From assembly GCA_964504655.1 (NCBI GenBank), contig CAZDFD010000001.1, forward strand, positions 58,406 to 122,405: a stretch of 64,000 nt of DNA, written 5' to 3'. The position numbers and the translations under genes were made by a program. The notes beneath the pieces are model-generated. The model was given only the letters and a program-made list of their open reading frames with translations. It did no database searches and was not told the origin of the DNA. Every line of letters starts with the position of its first letter. The first letter of the stretch is position 1. This stretch comes from JANXAZ01 sp964504655 (GTDB lineage Bacteria > Pseudomonadota > Alphaproteobacteria > Geminicoccales > Geminicoccaceae). Shown in pieces: positions 1 to 8,462 of this stretch.

Positions 1-585
1 CGGCTCGCCGAGGATCGCCGCGAGCATCCAGCGGGCATAGCCGGGATCGTCGGTCGCGAGCCGCAGCTCGCCGCCGGGAGCCAGCACCCGCGCCATCTCG
101 GCCACGGTGGCGGCGTTGACGATCCGCCGCTTGTGGTGGCGGCTCTTCGGCCATGGATCGGGAAACAGCACGTCGATCCGCTCGAGGCTCGCTTCCGGCA
201 GCGACGCCAGGAGCAGCCGCGCGTCGTCGACCAGGATTCGCACATTGTCGAGGCCGTTGGCCTCGACGCCGGCCAAGAGGCGTGCCACGCCCGCGAGGAA
301 CGGTTCGACCCCGATGAACCCGACCTCGGGGCTCGCCAGGGCCTCCGCCTCGAGATGCTCCCCGCCGCCGAAGCCCACCTCGAGGCGCACCCCTCGGACG
401 GGGCGCGCGAACAGCGCGCGCGGCTCGAGCTGGCCCGCCTCGGGCAGCTGGACGCTCAGACGGGGCAGCAGCTCGTCGAGAAGCCGCCGCCGGCCGGGCC
501 GCAGCCGGGGACCGCCGCGCCGACCGTAAATCTGCCGATGCTGCGACCCCGCGACGCGGTCCTCCAGAGCCGCGGCACCGGTCAG
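1..585 (-). CDS. trmB: tRNA (guanine-N7-)-methyltransferase TrmB, 3' end outside the window
   Basis: Methylates N7 of guanine-46 in tRNA using SAM. Translating the minus strand gives the family glycine loop VGFGGGEHL and the signature FPDPWPKSRHHKRR, preceded by the usual basic YGRRGG start region; the C-terminus runs off at base 1. It lies directly downstream of metK, which makes its cofactor. The start is odd: no in-frame ATG, GTG or TTG was found before the conserved region, and the best-placed candidate is a CTG (583-585) that overlaps the metK TGA as CTGA. The family identification is firm, the 5' end is not. Confidence 0.85.
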   Translation of the reverse strand, partial: MTGAAALEDRVAGSQHRQIYGRRGGPRLRPGRRRLLDELLPRLSVQLPEAGQLEPRALFARPVRGVRLEVGFGGGEHLEAEALASPEVGFIGVEPFLAGVARLLAGVEANGLDNVRILVDDARLLLASLPEASLERIDVLFPDPWPKSRHHKRRIVNAATVAEMARVLAPGGELRLATDDPGYARWMLAAILGEP

Positions 586-1757
586 TTGAACGCCCGGCGC
601 AACTCGTCGACGAGGTCGCGCCGCTCCCAGGAGAACCCGCCGTCGCTGTCCGGTGCCCGGCCGAAATGACCGTAGGCCGCGGTCCGCGCGTAGATCGGGC
701 GGGACAGGCCAAGATGCTGGCGGATGCCGCGAGGGGAGAGATCGACCATCTCGCGCAGGGTGCGACCGAGCCGGGCCTCGTCGACCTCGCCGGTGCCGAG
801 CGTGTCGACATAGACCGAGAGCGGCTTCGAGACGCCGATCGCGTAGGCGAGCTGGATCACGCACTTGCGGGCCAGACCCGCGGCCACGACGTTCTTCGCC
901 AGATAGCGGGCGGCATAGGCCGCCGAGCGGTCAACCTTGGTCGGGTCCTTTCCCGAGAAGGCGCCGCCGCCGTGCGGCGCAGCTCCGCCGTAGGTGTCGA
1001 CAATGATCTTTCGGCCGGTGAGCCCCGCATCGCCATCCGGCCCACCGATCACGAACCGTCCGGTCGGATTGACGTAGAACTCCTGTTCCGGGCACATCCA
1101 ACCCTCGGGCAGCGCCGCCAGGACGTAGGGCCGAACGATCTGCTTCACGTCTTCGGACGGGAGTTCCTCAACGTGTTGGGTCGAGACCACGATCGCGGTG
1201 GTCCCGACCGGCCGGCCGCCGACGTAGCGCAGCGTGACCTGGCTCTTGGCATCCGGCCCGAGCTGCGGAAGCTGGCCGGCATGGCGGGCCGCGGCCAGTC
1301 GCCGCAGGATCTCGTGAGCATAGTGAATCGGTGCCGGCATGAGTTCGGGCGTTTCGTCGCAGGCGAAGCCGAACATGATGCCCTGGTCGCCGGCTCCCTC
1401 GTCCTTGCCGAAGGCCGCGTCCACACCGCGCGCGATGTCCGCCGCCTGTTCGTGCAGCAAGACGTCGATGTGCGCGTGCTGCCAGTGGAAGCCCGGCTGC
1501 TCGTAACCGATCGCCTTGATCGCCATCCGCGCGGTGTGCCGGATCAAGTCGGCCGTGATCCGGCTGCCCGGCCCCGGCCGGCACTCCCCGGCGATAACGA
1601 GGCGGTTGGTGGTGGCCAGTGTCTCGCAGGCGACCCGGGCCTCCGGATACTCGCCGAGGAACAGATCGACGACCTCGTCCGAGATCCGGTCGCACACCTT
1701 GTCGGGGTGACCCTCGGAGACGGATTCGCTCGTGAAGAGGTAATCGGACGCGGCCAT
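582..1757 (-). CDS. metK: S-adenosylmethionine synthetase MetK
   Basis: Makes S-adenosylmethionine from methionine and ATP in the cytosol. The 391-residue product has the normal family length. It carries GHPDK at residues 16-20 with the catalytic His17, a GAGDQGIMFG motif near residue 125 and the phosphate-binding GGGAFSGKDPTKVDRSAAY near residue 270. It starts at the ATG that begins MAASDYLFTSES, with no better upstream alternative. It sits downstream of an Xre regulator and upstream of trmB, the usual alphaproteobacterial arrangement, and has its own leader of about 95 bases. Confidence 0.98.
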   Translation of the reverse strand: MAASDYLFTSESVSEGHPDKVCDRISDEVVDLFLGEYPEARVACETLATTNRLVIAGECRPGPGSRITADLIRHTARMAIKAIGYEQPGFHWQHAHIDVLLHEQAADIARGVDAAFGKDEGAGDQGIMFGFACDETPELMPAPIHYAHEILRRLAAARHAGQLPQLGPDAKSQVTLRYVGGRPVGTTAIVVSTQHVEELPSEDVKQIVRPYVLAALPEGWMCPEQEFYVNPTGRFVIGGPDGDAGLTGRKIIVDTYGGAAPHGGGAFSGKDPTKVDRSAAYAARYLAKNVVAAGLARKCVIQLAYAIGVSKPLSVYVDTLGTGEVDEARLGRTLREMVDLSPRGIRQHLGLSRPIYARTAAYGHFGRAPDSDGGFSWERRDLVDELRRAFN

Positions 1758-1858
1758 CGCGCGGCGAGCTCCCGGGCAGGGCGGCGCGCGACCCTGCGCG
1801 CCCGCGGTCCGGCCGGACCGCCGCGCCGGCTTAAGGCAGGAACCCGACCTCCGGTCAA
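1758..1858 (-). promoter_or_regulatory. metK leader with candidate promoter and hairpins
   Basis: On the minus strand a TTGACC (1853-1858) that overlaps the xre stop could be a -35 box, with CCTTAA (1831-1836) as a poor -10. The transcribed leader would hold a perfect 18-base palindrome at 1804-1821 and a GGCGCGC/GCGCGCC hairpin nearer to metK. A structured leader before a SAM synthetase gene invites a riboswitch explanation, but apart from a short TTCCTG it does not fit the SAM/SAH or SAM-II patterns I know. The promoter call is tentative. Confidence 0.3.
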
Positions 1859-2364
1859 GTCGACCGACGGTCGGCCGGGCGTAGCTCCGTGCGCGCGTCG
1901 CTCACCGCGCGTACGAGCTCGTAGAGCCGTCGGCGGACCACGGGATCGCCGATCTCGTTGAAGGCGCGCACCAGCTCGAGCGTCTCCCGGCGGTCCACAC
2001 TCGGCGGCTGGGCCGATGGAACGGCCCGCCGCGGTGGCTCGAATACGAACCCGACGCCGGGCTCGGCCAGCCCTGGGGCCGGCAGGGCCGCGACGTCGCG
2101 ATCCGCGTCTCCCGTCCCCAGCTCCTCGAAGAACCACGTCACCGGCACGCTCAGGATCCCGGCCAGCTGCCAGAGCCGGCCGGCACCGATCCGATTGGCG
2201 CCGCGCTCGTACTTCTGCACTTGCTGAAACGTGACGCCGAGGAGATCACCCAGCCGCTCCTGGCTCAGTCCCATGAGCGCACGGCGCAATTTCAACCGTC
2301 GCCCGACGTGGCGGTCGATCGGATCGACCGTACCGTGGCCAGCGGATGTCAGCGGCCTCGCCAT
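1855..2364 (-). CDS. Xre-family helix-turn-helix regulator
   Basis: A 169-residue transcription factor. An Xre/Cro-type HTH occupies roughly residues 22-77 (the segment GLSQERLGDLLGVTFQQVQK is the helix-turn-helix); the rest is a low-complexity linker and a helical tail rich in Arg and Glu. The start is the ATG of MARPLTSAGHG, 11 bases after the lnt stop; the frame stays open much further upstream, but that part overlaps lnt. Small regulators of this type commonly lie between lnt and metK in alphaproteobacteria. Its targets cannot be read from the sequence; control of the downstream metK is a guess from position. Confidence 0.88.
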   Translation of the reverse strand: MARPLTSAGHGTVDPIDRHVGRRLKLRRALMGLSQERLGDLLGVTFQQVQKYERGANRIGAGRLWQLAGILSVPVTWFFEELGTGDADRDVAALPAPGLAEPGVGFVFEPPRRAVPSAQPPSVDRRETLELVRAFNEIGDPVVRRRLYELVRAVSDARTELRPADRRST

Positions 2365-2375
2365 CACCGAGCCTG

Positions 2376-3956
2376 TCACACACCTCGCTCGCGCCACTCT
2401 AGCCAAACGATCAGGCCCAATACAACTATAAATAGATATACGGGCGTCCAACCGCCCGATTGACGATACAGGGTTGGCGTGGCGAGTCGCCCGGGCAGCG
2501 GGTGGTCGAGCACGCCCGTCGTCCGGAGTTCCAGTCGCGCCAGCGTGCGCCCCTGGGCATCGGCAACGAGGGAGATCCCGGTATTGGCGGCCCGCACCAG
2601 CGGCAGGCCCTCCTCGACCGTGCGCAGGACCGCCATGGCCGCGTGCTGGTGAGGGCCCGGGCTCCGCCCGAACCAGGCGTCGTTGGTGAGGTTCAGTAGG
2701 AACGCCGGGCGATCGTCCGGGTCGACCGCGCGACCCGGGAAGATCGCCTCGTAGCAGACGAGCGGGCTCATCGCCGGCAGACCGGGCAGGCGCAGCGTCC
2801 GCCGGCCGGGCCCCGGCACGAAGTCGATCGTGCCCCGCGTGAGCTTCTCGAGACCGAGCCGGCCGAGCAACGTCCGCCACGGGAGGTACTCGCCGAAGGG
2901 CACGAGGTCGACCTTGTCGTATCGCGCGAGGATGGATCCCGCGGGGTCGAGCGCAAAGACCGCGTTGCTCGCGGTCGGCGGGTCGGCCTCGAGCTCCAGC
3001 CGGTCGCCGCCGGTCACGAGCACGCCACCGGGTGGCGCTGCCTCGCCCAGGATTTGGCGGAGCGCCGGCTCCCGTTCGATCTGGTAGGGTACCGCGCTCT
3101 CCGGCCAGATCACGAGGTGGAGCGGCTCCGACGCCGGCTCGACCGAGAGCGCCAAGTGGCGACGCAGCCAGATCGCGCGCTTCTCGGGGTCCCACTTGTG
3201 GTGCTGGGCGACATTGGCCTGGACGATCCGCAGCTGGACGGCCGGGTCGGCCTCGGGCCGGACCAGGACGAGCCTCGCCCCGCCGGCCGCGGCCAGGAGC
3301 GTCAGGAGAACTGCCGCCAGGGCCGGGCCGGGACGGGGTCGGGGCGCGTCCCGGAGCAGCGCCGCTCCGGGCAGCATGGCGACCAGTGCCGTGAGCAGCG
3401 ACAGTCCGTCGCTGCCGACCCAGGCGGCCGGCTGGATCAGCGCCGGCCAGGGCGCCCACACGATCGCGAGCGGGTTCCAGGTGAATCCCAGGAGAATGTC
3501 GTCGCGCAGACCGTCGGTGAGCGTCCAGGCGAGCGCCAGCGCCATCGCGGCCGTGACCGGCGAGCGCCACGGGCGAGACCGCGCGAGGAGCGCTGCGGCT
3601 GTGGGAAACAGCGCGTTGAGGGCGGCGAGCCCGACCACCGCCGGCACCGCCAGGGCGCCGAACCGCTCGGCGTCGGTGAAGAAGGCGATCCCGATCCAGT
3701 AGAGCCCCGCCAAGTGCCAGCCGAGGCCGAACGCGAAGCCGCGTGCGGCCACCGCCCGCGGCCCCGCCGCGGCGTGCAGAAGCGCCAGCCAGAGCGAGAA
3801 GGCGAGCAGTGTGGGGAGCAGATGGAGCGGCGGCAGCGCGAGCGAGGCAGCGACGCCGAGCACCAGACAGCCTGCGAGCGGCCAGCGATCGAGCCGGCCC
3901 CGCGGCCCTGCGCGGCCGCCCGCGGCCGGCGCGCTCCGCACCGGATGGAAGCTCAA
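2376..3956 (-). CDS. lnt: Apolipoprotein N-acyltransferase Lnt
   Basis: Transfers the third acyl chain to the N-terminal cysteine of lipoproteins at the periplasmic face of the inner membrane. The product of about 526 residues has a bundle of N-terminal membrane helices followed by a nitrilase-like domain. The catalytic triad is visible: Glu in WPESAVPYQ, Lys in YDKVDLVPFGEYLP and Cys in LVCYEAIFPG. A last hydrophobic segment lies near the C-terminus. I chose the TTG at 3954-3956 because it overlaps the corC stop as TTGA; a GTG at 3939-3941 is the alternative. Confidence 0.93.
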   Translation of the reverse strand: MSFHPVRSAPAAGGRAGPRGRLDRWPLAGCLVLGVAASLALPPLHLLPTLLAFSLWLALLHAAAGPRAVAARGFAFGLGWHLAGLYWIGIAFFTDAERFGALAVPAVVGLAALNALFPTAAALLARSRPWRSPVTAAMALALAWTLTDGLRDDILLGFTWNPLAIVWAPWPALIQPAAWVGSDGLSLLTALVAMLPGAALLRDAPRPRPGPALAAVLLTLLAAAGGARLVLVRPEADPAVQLRIVQANVAQHHKWDPEKRAIWLRRHLALSVEPASEPLHLVIWPESAVPYQIEREPALRQILGEAAPPGGVLVTGGDRLELEADPPTASNAVFALDPAGSILARYDKVDLVPFGEYLPWRTLLGRLGLEKLTRGTIDFVPGPGRRTLRLPGLPAMSPLVCYEAIFPGRAVDPDDRPAFLLNLTNDAWFGRSPGPHQHAAMAVLRTVEEGLPLVRAANTGISLVADAQGRTLARLELRTTGVLDHPLPGRLATPTLYRQSGGWTPVYLFIVVLGLIVWLEWRERGV

Positions 3957-4867
3957 GCGGCCGGCCGGGCGATCTCGCCCTCCGGCTGGCCGGACGGCGG
4001 CCGGCTCACGCAGACCCGCTTGATCCGGCGCGGGTCGGCGTCGATCACCTCGAAGCGCACGCCGCTCGGGTGCTCGACCCGCTCGCCCCGGGCCGGCACC
4101 CGGTCGACCAGGGCGAAGATCAGGCCGGCTACGGTGTCGGCCTCGTCGCGCTCGTCGGCGGACAGCAGCGTCAGCCCGAGATGCTCCTCGAGCTCTTCGA
4201 GATCGAGGCGTCCGTCCACCTCGAGCGAACCGTCGGCGCGCTCGACCAGCTGCGGCGGCCCGAGGCTCGTCTGCTCGTCGGCGATCTCGCCGAGGAGCTC
4301 GCCGACCACATCCTCGAGCGTCACCAGGCCGTCGGTGCCGCCGAACTCGTCGACCACGACCGCCAGGTGCTGGCGGCTGGTCCGAAGCTCGAGCAGCAAC
4401 TCGAGGACCCGCATCGAGGGCGGCACCACCGGCACCTGTCGGACCACCTGCTCGAGCACGAAGCTCTGGCCGTCGCCCCAGTAGTCGAGCAGGTCCTTCA
4501 AATGGACGATCCCCACCACCTCGTCGAGCGTCTGCCGGTACACCAGCAGGCGCGAGTGGCGGGCTGCGCGCATCGCCGCCACGACGTCGCCGAGGCTCGC
4601 CTCCACGGGCACCGCCTTGATGTCCGAGCGCGGGACCATGATGTCGGCCACCTCGAGCTCGCCGAAGCCGAGCGCGCGCTGCAGCAGTTCGCGCTCCTCG
4701 CCGGACAGACGCCGCTCCGAGCTGCTCTCGGACTCCTCGATGATCTCCTCGAGGGTGCGCCGCAGCGAGCCTTCCTGCTCGGCCCCTAGCGCGAGCTCGC
4801 GCAGGCGCCGCATGATCCCCTCGAGCAATGTCGGCGACGGGCTCTCGCGCCGCGGCACCGGTCTCAT
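3953..4867 (-). CDS. CorC/HlyC-type CBS-domain protein (YbeX-like)
   Basis: A 304-residue cytosolic protein of the CorC/YbeX class. A tandem CBS pair (about residues 75-200) opens with VADIMVPRSDIKAV and continues through the VGIVHLKDLLDY repeat; a C-terminal CorC_HlyC transporter-associated domain follows, with DEFGGTDGLVTLEDVVGELL at the junction. E. coli YbeX is linked to ribosome metabolism and to CorA-mediated Mg2+/Co2+ efflux; which applies here is unknown. Its ATG overlaps the ybeY stop (ATGA), and it sits inside the classical phoH-ybeY-ybeX-lnt cluster. Confidence 0.92.
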   Translation of the reverse strand: MRPVPRRESPSPTLLEGIMRRLRELALGAEQEGSLRRTLEEIIEESESSSERRLSGEERELLQRALGFGELEVADIMVPRSDIKAVPVEASLGDVVAAMRAARHSRLLVYRQTLDEVVGIVHLKDLLDYWGDGQSFVLEQVVRQVPVVPPSMRVLELLLELRTSRQHLAVVVDEFGGTDGLVTLEDVVGELLGEIADEQTSLGPPQLVERADGSLEVDGRLDLEELEEHLGLTLLSADERDEADTVAGLIFALVDRVPARGERVEHPSGVRFEVIDADPRRIKRVCVSRPPSGQPEGEIARPAA

Positions 4868-5373
4868 GCGGTGATCTCCGCGCGGTACGGGTCGGGGACG
4901 CCGAGGCCGACCAGGATCCGCCGCTCGAGCGCCTCCATGGCTTCGGCTTCGGCCGGCGTGTCGTGGTCGTGGCCGAGCAGGTGGAGCGTGCCGTGGACCA
5001 CAAGATGCGCCAGATGCTGGGCGAGCGTCTTGCCCTCCTCGGCTGCCTCCGAGGCGCTCGTCTCGAGCGCCAGGGCGAGGTCGCCGAGCGGCCATCCGAG
5101 GCTCCGCGGGAAGCCGACCGGGGGAGGACCCGCCGGGAACGAGAGCACGTTGGTCGGCCGGTCCTTGCCGCGCCAAGTCCGGTTGAGCGCCTGGATCGTG
5201 GCATCGTCGGCGAGCAGGACATTCACCGCGAGCCCGCCCGCCCTCGGGCGCGCTGCCTCGATCGCGGCCGTGACGGCGCCCCGGCAGATCGTCTCCGGCC
5301 CGGTGACGGCCGAGCGCCACCCGGCCGCGTCGACGGTCACCTCGATCTGGTGACTGCTACTTTCGCTATCCAT
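4864..5373 (-). CDS. ybeY: Endoribonuclease YbeY
   Basis: Metal-dependent endoribonuclease involved in 16S rRNA 3'-end maturation and ribosome quality control. The zinc motif HGTLHLLGHDH is at residues 127-137 of the 169-residue product, preceded by the conserved NRTWRGKDRPTNVLSFP segment. I start at MDSESSS; this ATG lies inside the last codons of phoH (8-base overlap), whereas the longer open frame upstream lacks family similarity. It overlaps corC downstream by ATGA, so translation of the three genes is probably coupled. Confidence 0.95.
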   Translation of the reverse strand: MDSESSSHQIEVTVDAAGWRSAVTGPETICRGAVTAAIEAARPRAGGLAVNVLLADDATIQALNRTWRGKDRPTNVLSFPAGPPPVGFPRSLGWPLGDLALALETSASEAAEEGKTLAQHLAHLVVHGTLHLLGHDHDTPAEAEAMEALERRILVGLGVPDPYRAEITA

Positions 5374-6397
5374 CGCTCGATCTGGCGGCCCGCGGCGGGC
5401 GCCGTACCCTTCCTTCCTGACCCGACCGCTTCGGGGTCCGAGCCTCATAGGCCTCGATGATCTGGGTGACCAGGGGATGCCGGACAATGTCGCCGCGGTC
5501 GAACCGCACGATGCCGATCCCCGGCAGGCCGGACAGCCGGTCGACGGCGTCGGCGAGGCCGGATCCGGCGCCGGCCGGCAGATCGGTCTGGGTCGGATCG
5601 CCGGTGATCACCATGCGCGACCCCTCGCCGAGCCGGGTGAGGAACATCTTCATCTGGGCCGGGGTGGTGTTCTGCGCCTCGTCGAGGATCACGAAGGAAT
5701 TGCTCAAGGTGCGACCGCGCATGAACGCCAAGGGCGCGATCTCGACCTGGCCGCTCTCGATGCGCAGCTGCACTTTGCCCTCGGGCAGCATGTCGCGCAG
5801 CGCATCATAGAGCGGGCGCAGATAGGGATCGACCTTCTCCTTCATGTCCCCCGGCAGGAAGCCCAGCCGCTCACCCGCCTCGACGGCCGGCCGCGACAGC
5901 ACCAGCCGCTCGACCCGGTGCTGCTTGAGAAAGGCCACGGCCATGGCAACCGCCAGGTAGGTCTTGCCGGTGCCGGCTGGGCCGAGCGCGAACACCAGAT
6001 CGAAGCGCTCGAGCGCCCGCAGATAGGCGAGCTGGTTGGCGGACCGGGCGACGACCAGCTTCCGGTCCGTGCGGACCGCGTGGTGCTCCGCCCGCTCGCC
6101 CGCCTCGCCCTCGGGCCGTCGCATCCGGAGCGCCGCGTCGACCTCCTCGCGGCCGATCGCCACGCCCCTGCGGAGCTTGCCGTAGAGTTCCTCGAGCACG
6201 GCCGCGGCGACGTGCACGTCGTCGTCGTTGTCGCCCTGGATGAACACCTCGTTGCCGCGGCTCACGATCGTCACCGGCAGCTTCTGCTCGATGCGCGCGA
6301 GGTTGACGTGGTGCTGGCCGAACAGAGCGGCGCAGGTAGCGTTGTCGTCGAAGCGCACGCGCTGGCTGGCACCGCGCAGGCTATCGAGCTGGCTCAC
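5366..6397 (-). CDS. phoH: PhoH-like ATPase (YbeZ)
   Basis: Cytosolic P-loop ATPase of the PhoH/YbeZ family, 343 residues. It has a KH-like N-terminal region, Walker A GPAGTGKT at residues 139-146, Walker B in FVILDEAQNTT and the family sensor motif GDPTQTDLP. YbeZ interacts with YbeY and is thought to be an RNA helicase acting in rRNA processing. It lies 5 bases after miaB and overlaps ybeY, which places tRNA modification, RNA processing and lipoprotein maturation in one transcription unit, as in many proteobacteria. Confidence 0.95.
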   Translation of the reverse strand: MSQLDSLRGASQRVRFDDNATCAALFGQHHVNLARIEQKLPVTIVSRGNEVFIQGDNDDDVHVAAAVLEELYGKLRRGVAIGREEVDAALRMRRPEGEAGERAEHHAVRTDRKLVVARSANQLAYLRALERFDLVFALGPAGTGKTYLAVAMAVAFLKQHRVERLVLSRPAVEAGERLGFLPGDMKEKVDPYLRPLYDALRDMLPEGKVQLRIESGQVEIAPLAFMRGRTLSNSFVILDEAQNTTPAQMKMFLTRLGEGSRMVITGDPTQTDLPAGAGSGLADAVDRLSGLPGIGIVRFDRGDIVRHPLVTQIIEAYEARTPKRSGQEGRVRRPPRAARSSDG

Positions 6398-6402
6398 GGT
6401 CT

Positions 6403-7761
6403 TCAGGCGCGGCCCTCCCCGGTTGTGCCGGCCGCCCGTCGGCCGGCGAGGCTGTGCGCATGTGAGCCCGTGATCGTGACATCCACGAGATCACCCGGCC
6501 GGAGGCCATCGCCCTCGAGGTGCACCGACTGCTGCCACGGCGTGCGCCCGACCACCTGTCCCGAGTGCCGCCCGTCACCCTCGATCAGCACCGGGAGCGT
6601 GCGGCCCACCATGGCTGCGTTGAAGGCCTCCGCCTGCTCGCCGAGCAGGGCCTGCAGCCTGGCCAGGCGTTCGACCTTGACGGTCTCCTTGATCTGACCG
6701 CGCATCGAGGCCGCGGGCGTTCCCGGCCGGGCGCTGAACTTGAAGGAGTAGGCCTGCGCGAAGCCCACCGCGCGGACGAGGTCGAGTGTCGCCTCGAAGT
6801 CGGACTCGCGCTCGCCCGGAAAGCCCACGATGAAGTCCGAGGAGAGCGCCAGGTCCGGCCGCACGGCGCGCAGCCGCTCGACGATCTGCCGATAGGTCTC
6901 GGCCGTGTAGCCCCGGTTCATCGCCTCGAGCACGGCATCCGAGCCCGACTGCACGGGCAGGTGCAGAGAGGATGCGAGCGTCGGGATCGCACCGTGCGCC
7001 TCGATGAGATCGGCACTCATGTCCTTGGGATGCGAGGTCGTGTAGCGAAGGCGCAGGACGCCCTCCAGGTCGGCGAGCTCGGCCAGGAGGCGGGCGAGCG
7101 ACCAGCTGCGCCCGCCCGGCCCTTCGCCGTGATAGGCGTTGACGTTCTGCCCGAGCAGCACGAGCTCGCGCGCGCCGCCGCGGACCAGTCGCCGCGCCTC
7201 GGCCAGGATCGCCGCCGCCGGCCGGCTCGCCTCGGCTCCCCGCGTGTACGGCACGACGCAGAAGGTGCAGAACTTGTCGCACCCCTCCTGCACCGTCAGG
7301 AAGGCCGAGACCGGGCCGACCGTGGCGCGCTCCGGCAGGTGGTCGAACTTGCTGTCGACCGGGAACTCGGTGGCGAGCGCGCTGCCGCGCTCGCGCTCGC
7401 GCCGGGCGACGAGCTCGGGCAGCCGATGGTAGGCCTGGGGCCCGACGACGATGTCGACGAACGGCGCCCGCTCGAGCATCGCCTCGCCCTCGGCCTGGGC
7501 GACACAGCCGGCGACGGCGAGCAGCATCGTCTCGCCCCGCCCGGAACGTCCGGCCCGAAGCCGGCGCAGGCGGCCGAGCTCGGAATAGACCTTCTCGGCC
7601 GCCTTCTCGCGGATGTGGCAGGTATTGAGGACCACGAGGTCGGCCTCCTCGGCCGCCTCGACCCGGCGCCAGCCGTGCACCGCCATCGCCTCCGCCATCC
7701 GGTCGGAGTCGTAGACGTTCATTTGACAGCCGTAGGTGCGGATGAAGAGACGCCTGGTCAC
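6403..7761 (-). CDS. miaB: tRNA-2-methylthio-N6-dimethylallyladenosine synthase MiaB
   Basis: Radical-SAM methylthiotransferase that converts i6A37 to ms2i6A37 in tRNA. Of 452 residues, Cys12, Cys48 and Cys86 match the auxiliary [4Fe-4S] cluster in the UPF0004 domain. Cys161, Cys165 and Cys168 (GCDKFCTFC) form the radical-SAM cluster, and a TRAM domain occupies about the last 65 residues. The ATG gives the standard N-terminus (RLFIRTYGCQMN). It is the first gene of the minus-strand run reaching trmB; upstream are about 165 non-coding bases and a terminator-like palindrome. Confidence 0.97.
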   Translation of the reverse strand: MTRRLFIRTYGCQMNVYDSDRMAEAMAVHGWRRVEAAEEADLVVLNTCHIREKAAEKVYSELGRLRRLRAGRSGRGETMLLAVAGCVAQAEGEAMLERAPFVDIVVGPQAYHRLPELVARRERERGSALATEFPVDSKFDHLPERATVGPVSAFLTVQEGCDKFCTFCVVPYTRGAEASRPAAAILAEARRLVRGGARELVLLGQNVNAYHGEGPGGRSWSLARLLAELADLEGVLRLRYTTSHPKDMSADLIEAHGAIPTLASSLHLPVQSGSDAVLEAMNRGYTAETYRQIVERLRAVRPDLALSSDFIVGFPGERESDFEATLDLVRAVGFAQAYSFKFSARPGTPAASMRGQIKETVKVERLARLQALLGEQAEAFNAAMVGRTLPVLIEGDGRHSGQVVGRTPWQQSVHLEGDGLRPGDLVDVTITGSHAHSLAGRRAAGTTGEGRA

Positions 7762-7890
7762 CGCCGGGCCGTTCGCGGCATGGAGCCTCGCGCTGCAGCA
7801 GGGTCCCGACCCGCGCGGATCAGCGATCCCCTGCAGCCCTTATACCGGCAATCGGCGGCGGAGCGAAGACGGCCGCAGCGGACGGCGCGT

Positions 7891-7918
7891 CGAGCCGGCA
7901 CCCGCGGGTGCCGGCTCG
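7891..7918 (-). terminator. Perfect 28-base palindrome after mucR
   Basis: A perfectly self-complementary 28-base sequence (left half CGAGCCGGCACCCG) starts 9 bases after the mucR stop. As RNA it would form a very stable hairpin, so an intrinsic terminator for mucR is the simplest reading. No run of T follows on the minus strand, so it may instead protect the 3' end or work with Rho. The remaining bases between it and miaB (about 130) show no gene. Confidence 0.55.
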
Positions 7919-7926
7919 CGTCGGCG

Positions 7927-8358
7927 TCACGCCATGGCCCGGCGGCCGCGCGCCCGCGGCTTGGTGCCGAGACCGATCTTCTTGGCGAGGCTCGAGCGCT
8001 GCTCGGCGTAAGCCGGCGCCACCATCGGGTAGTCGTCGCCAAGCCCCCAGCGCTTGCGATACTCGTCTGGGGTCATATTGTACCGCGTCTTCAGATGACG
8101 CTTGAGCATTTTGAGCTTCTTTCCGTCCTCGAGGCAGATGATGTACTCTGGCATCACCGACTTCTTGATCGGAACAGCAGGCACTGGCTTCTCGGGAGCT
8201 TCCTTTTGCTCCTCGACACCTTGTGTCGCCAAGCTGGAGTACACCAGCTTGATGAGCTGGGGGATGTCGCCCACGGAAACCGTGTTGTTGGACAGGTGGG
8301 CCGATACGATTTCCGTCGTCATGGACAACAGCTCGTTCGGGCTTATCTTCTCGGTCAT
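7927..8358 (-). CDS. Ros/MucR-family transcriptional regulator
   Basis: A 143-residue regulator of the alphaproteobacterial Ros/MucR family, which binds AT-rich DNA and represses exopolysaccharide, motility and virulence genes in relatives. The diagnostic C-terminal zinc-finger-like region is present: CLEDGKKLKMLKRHLK followed by MTPDEYRKRWGL. Only Cys75 of the usual Cys pair is present (Asp replaces the other), which is common in MucR members. Two 60-base rows inside the gene average about 53% G+C by count, against roughly 70% around it. It is divergent from the tusA-like gene. Confidence 0.93.
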   Translation of the reverse strand: MTEKISPNELLSMTTEIVSAHLSNNTVSVGDIPQLIKLVYSSLATQGVEEQKEAPEKPVPAVPIKKSVMPEYIICLEDGKKLKMLKRHLKTRYNMTPDEYRKRWGLGDDYPMVAPAYAEQRSSLAKKIGLGTKPRARGRRAMA

Positions 8359-8462
8359 TCCAGCGCGTCCCTAGGGGCCGAGTAAACCGGCGGTCGGTGC
8401 CGCACCATATGTGGATCGGGGGAATTCGCAAGCGGTTTTTGCACGGCGAGGCAAGACAGTCG

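Noticed and set aside
1758..1858. A SAM/SAH-type riboswitch before metK
   Set aside because: Only a short TTCCTG agrees with the motif; the pseudoknot partners and the ribosome-binding-site pairing are not visible.
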